In this document: piece after piece, positions 62,730-64,000 of the stretch
Numbering within the stretch: the first letter of the stretch is position 1
How the letters are laid out: each line of letters starts with the position of its first letter
NCBI GenBank assembly: GCA_029203125.1
Contig: CP119317.1
Span: 2,728,001-2,792,000 of the forward strand
Source: Candidatus Cohnella colombiensis
Lineage (GTDB): Bacteria > Bacillota > Bacilli > Paenibacillales > Paenibacillaceae
DNA: 64,000 bases
Direction: 5' to 3'
Made by a program: the position numbers and the translations under genes
Notes under the pieces: generated by a model
What the model saw: only the letters and a program-made list of their open reading frames with translations
Database searches by the model: none
Told to the model about the DNA's origin: nothing

Positions 62730-62765
62730 TCGAAAGCCTCCTGACACTCGAATTGCGATCTTGGA

Positions 62766-63788
62766 TTATTGCAGAACGATAACTTGACCTTCTTCTACTC
62801 CAGAAATAATCTCAACTTCTGTTGGTGTAGTTAGTCCTGGTTCAACATCAATTTCACGAAGCTTATTTCCCTCTTCCATTACGCGAACAAAATTTCTGCC
62901 CAAATAGGATCTTAAACCGCTCTTTGGAATAAACAGGATATCGTCCCGTTGCTTCGTAATTATTTTCACGGCAGCAAGCTTTCCGATCACAGCGTCTTCA
63001 GGTAACGTATCGATTGTGATGTACACAGTTTTCGAATACTTATCCGCTAGCTCTTTGTTTTGTGTCTCAGGAGACGATGAAGGGGTTTGTACGACTGTAC
63101 CGACATATTTTTTACTATTGTAATTAATATCTACGGCTACTCCGAATTCTACCTCATACAAATCAGCGGCATTGGCAACTCGTAATGCAAGTTGCAACTG
63201 CGTAGTATCAGCGATAATTACCAGTGTCTGGTAGGCATCTATATAGTCGCCCTCTTTAGCGCTTTCAACAAAAGTAACTGTACCGTCCATTCCCGCCTTC
63301 AATTGTTTACTATTATAATTTTCTAAAAGACGATCGTACTTGATTTGTTCAATTTCCAGCAGTAATGCTGCAATTTTGAGTGCTTGTTCTTCTCCAAACT
63401 TATTCTGTTGGAAATTTAATTTTGCTCTCTCTAGTGCGAGCTGTTGCTCCTTCAATTGCAAATCCAGTCCATCAAATAACAATTGAACGAGAACGTCGCC
63501 CTTCTTCACTTTACCCCCGGACTTCACCAAAATCTTGTCTATTCTACCGCCTTGACCTGTAAACTGCACCACTTCAGTATGAATAGATTCAAATGTTGCA
63601 GTGCCATTTACCGTCTTTTGGATCGTTCCTTTGACAACCTCTGTCGTCGTATAGTTTTCTTGTGCAGGCTTGACTAGAGGTGGCTTCAACGACTCTTCTT
63701 CCTTAGGAAGCAGGGAGCATCCCGTTAAAGTACCAGCCAATAGAATAGAAAGACTAAGTGCAGCGATTTGCTTAAGTGTGCGAGACAA
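62766..63788 (-). CDS. HlyD/RND-type adaptor lipoprotein
   Basis: About 340 residues. Lipoprotein signal ending LTGC, then a barrel-sandwich (lipoyl-like) segment TFESIHTEVVQFTGQGGRID...GGKVKKGDVLVQL, an alpha-helical hairpin (LQLKEQQLALERAKLNFQQ) and a membrane-proximal beta domain. Adaptors of this type pair with MacB-like permeases. TTG 63788 is preferred because GGAGG lies 9 bases before it, while ATG 63797 abuts GGAGG. It overlaps the ATPase gene upstream by about 17 bases. Confidence 0.85.
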   Translation of the reverse strand: MSRTLKQIAALSLSILLAGTLTGCSLLPKEEESLKPPLVKPAQENYTTTEVVKGTIQKTVNGTATFESIHTEVVQFTGQGGRIDKILVKSGGKVKKGDVLVQLLFDGLDLQLKEQQLALERAKLNFQQNKFGEEQALKIAALLLEIEQIKYDRLLENYNSKQLKAGMDGTVTFVESAKEGDYIDAYQTLVIIADTTQLQLALRVANAADLYEVEFGVAVDINYNSKKYVGTVVQTPSSSPETQNKELADKYSKTVYITIDTLPEDAVIGKLAAVKIITKQRDDILFIPKSGLRSYLGRNFVRVMEEGNKLREIDVEPGLTTPTEVEIISGVEEGQVIVLQ

Positions 63789-64000
63789 TTTGGCCATCCT
63801 CCAATTCATAAACTTGATCGACAATTTCCATAATTGCAGGATCATGAGTAGTAAGTGCAATCGTAATCCCACTCTGTTCTACCAAATCGCGAAATACTTT
63901 AATAATATGTAGGCCTGTCTTGCTGTCTAATTCCGCAGTAGGCTCGTCAGCCAAAATAAGCTTAGGCTTGTGCGCAATCGCACGAGCGATCGCTGTTCGC
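63772..64000 (-). CDS. ABC transporter ATP-binding protein, C-terminal part (runs off the right edge)
   Basis: The last 75 residues of an ATPase: end of the signature helix RTAIARAIAH, Walker B LILADEPTAELD, the D loop, and the switch His in ALTTHDP, ending LEDGQIVSHT. It is the first visible gene of the operon and would drive the FtsX permease together with, or instead of, the second ATPase at 58938. The N-terminal part lies beyond the window. Confidence 0.88.
   Translation of the reverse strand, partial: RTAIARAIAHKPKLILADEPTAELDSKTGLHIIKVFRDLVEQSGITIALTTHDPAIMEIVDQVYELEDGQIVSHT

Noticed and set aside
1..64000. tRNA, rRNA or other structural RNA genes, and riboswitches other than the trpS T-box
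   Set aside because: I looked for tRNA-like cloverleaf ends, rRNA landmarks and common riboswitch cores in the gene-free stretches and saw none.

Overview
The window is chromosomal DNA from a spore-forming, low-to-mid GC Bacillota, most likely Paenibacillaceae (Paenibacillus or Cohnella type). Support comes from sporulation genes (gerQ, an alpha/beta-type SASP, ylbJ, lytH, yunB), gene order shared with Bacillus (pepF near a YjbI-type globin; yutD-lipA-lytH-yunB), a T-box in front of trpS, strong AGGAGG-type ribosome binding sites and many TTG/GTG starts.

Layout: 1-9.2 kb holds the 5' part of a class B penicillin-binding protein, a CvpA-transglutaminase membrane protein, an MFS transporter, a small Toprim protein, the heme/copper cytochrome oxidase assembly pair sco-ctaB, gerQ, yfhP and a SASP with a sigma-G-like promoter. 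9.2-21 kb holds trpS with its promoter and T-box, pepF, a DUF2225 gene, the globin gene, ylbJ, NAD kinase, a four-copy short repeat, then yutD-lipA with lytH and yunB. 21-27.8 kb holds a two-component system with an ABC exporter, a ComEC-like MBL/DUF3006 pair and small VOC/DinB genes. 28.57-31.76 kb is accessory and AT-rich (described below). 32-37 kb is a tight leftward run prfC-phnM-ktr-trmH. 37-42.8 kb is the gal cluster (galK-galE-galT plus a DUF4380 gene) with a divergent AraC-family regulator. 43-44.4 kb is a transposase-like gene between arrays of a dispersed repeat. 44.5-56 kb holds asparaginase, two membrane glycosyltransferases, an FAD enzyme, a GT4/toroid-enzyme pair, an RluA enzyme with a minisatellite-encoded tail, an acidic protein and a solute-binding lipoprotein. 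56-64 kb holds hrpB and a MacB/FtsX-type exporter system that runs off the end.

The most unusual region is 28573-31757. It contains four units separated by related 130-190 bp elements with long imperfect inverted repeats. Three elements carry a strong TATAAC/GTTATA outer box pair with an inner TATTCAC/GTGAATA-like box pair, which is the architecture of integron attC sites. In three units the two ends of the same unit are complementary to each other over 17-18 bp, more closely than the two ends of one element are. Circular cassettes that recombine at a G^TTAT core would give this pattern. The cargo is a SIR2/AbiH-like defence candidate, a toxin-antitoxin-like pair with its own promoter and inverted orientation, a 47-residue membrane peptide and an unknown 105-residue protein. 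No integrase is present in the window. I read this as an integron-like cassette array (or integrase-less cluster of attC-like sites); that is an inference from sequence architecture alone.

A second system is a REP-like dispersed repeat (core CTGAGCGAGNGGGATATTGC). It forms oppositely oriented arrays on the two sides of an IS1595-like transposase gene that has a LexA-like box upstream. It also occurs in other intergenic spaces, and a 25-base exact copy lies inside the phnM reading frame.
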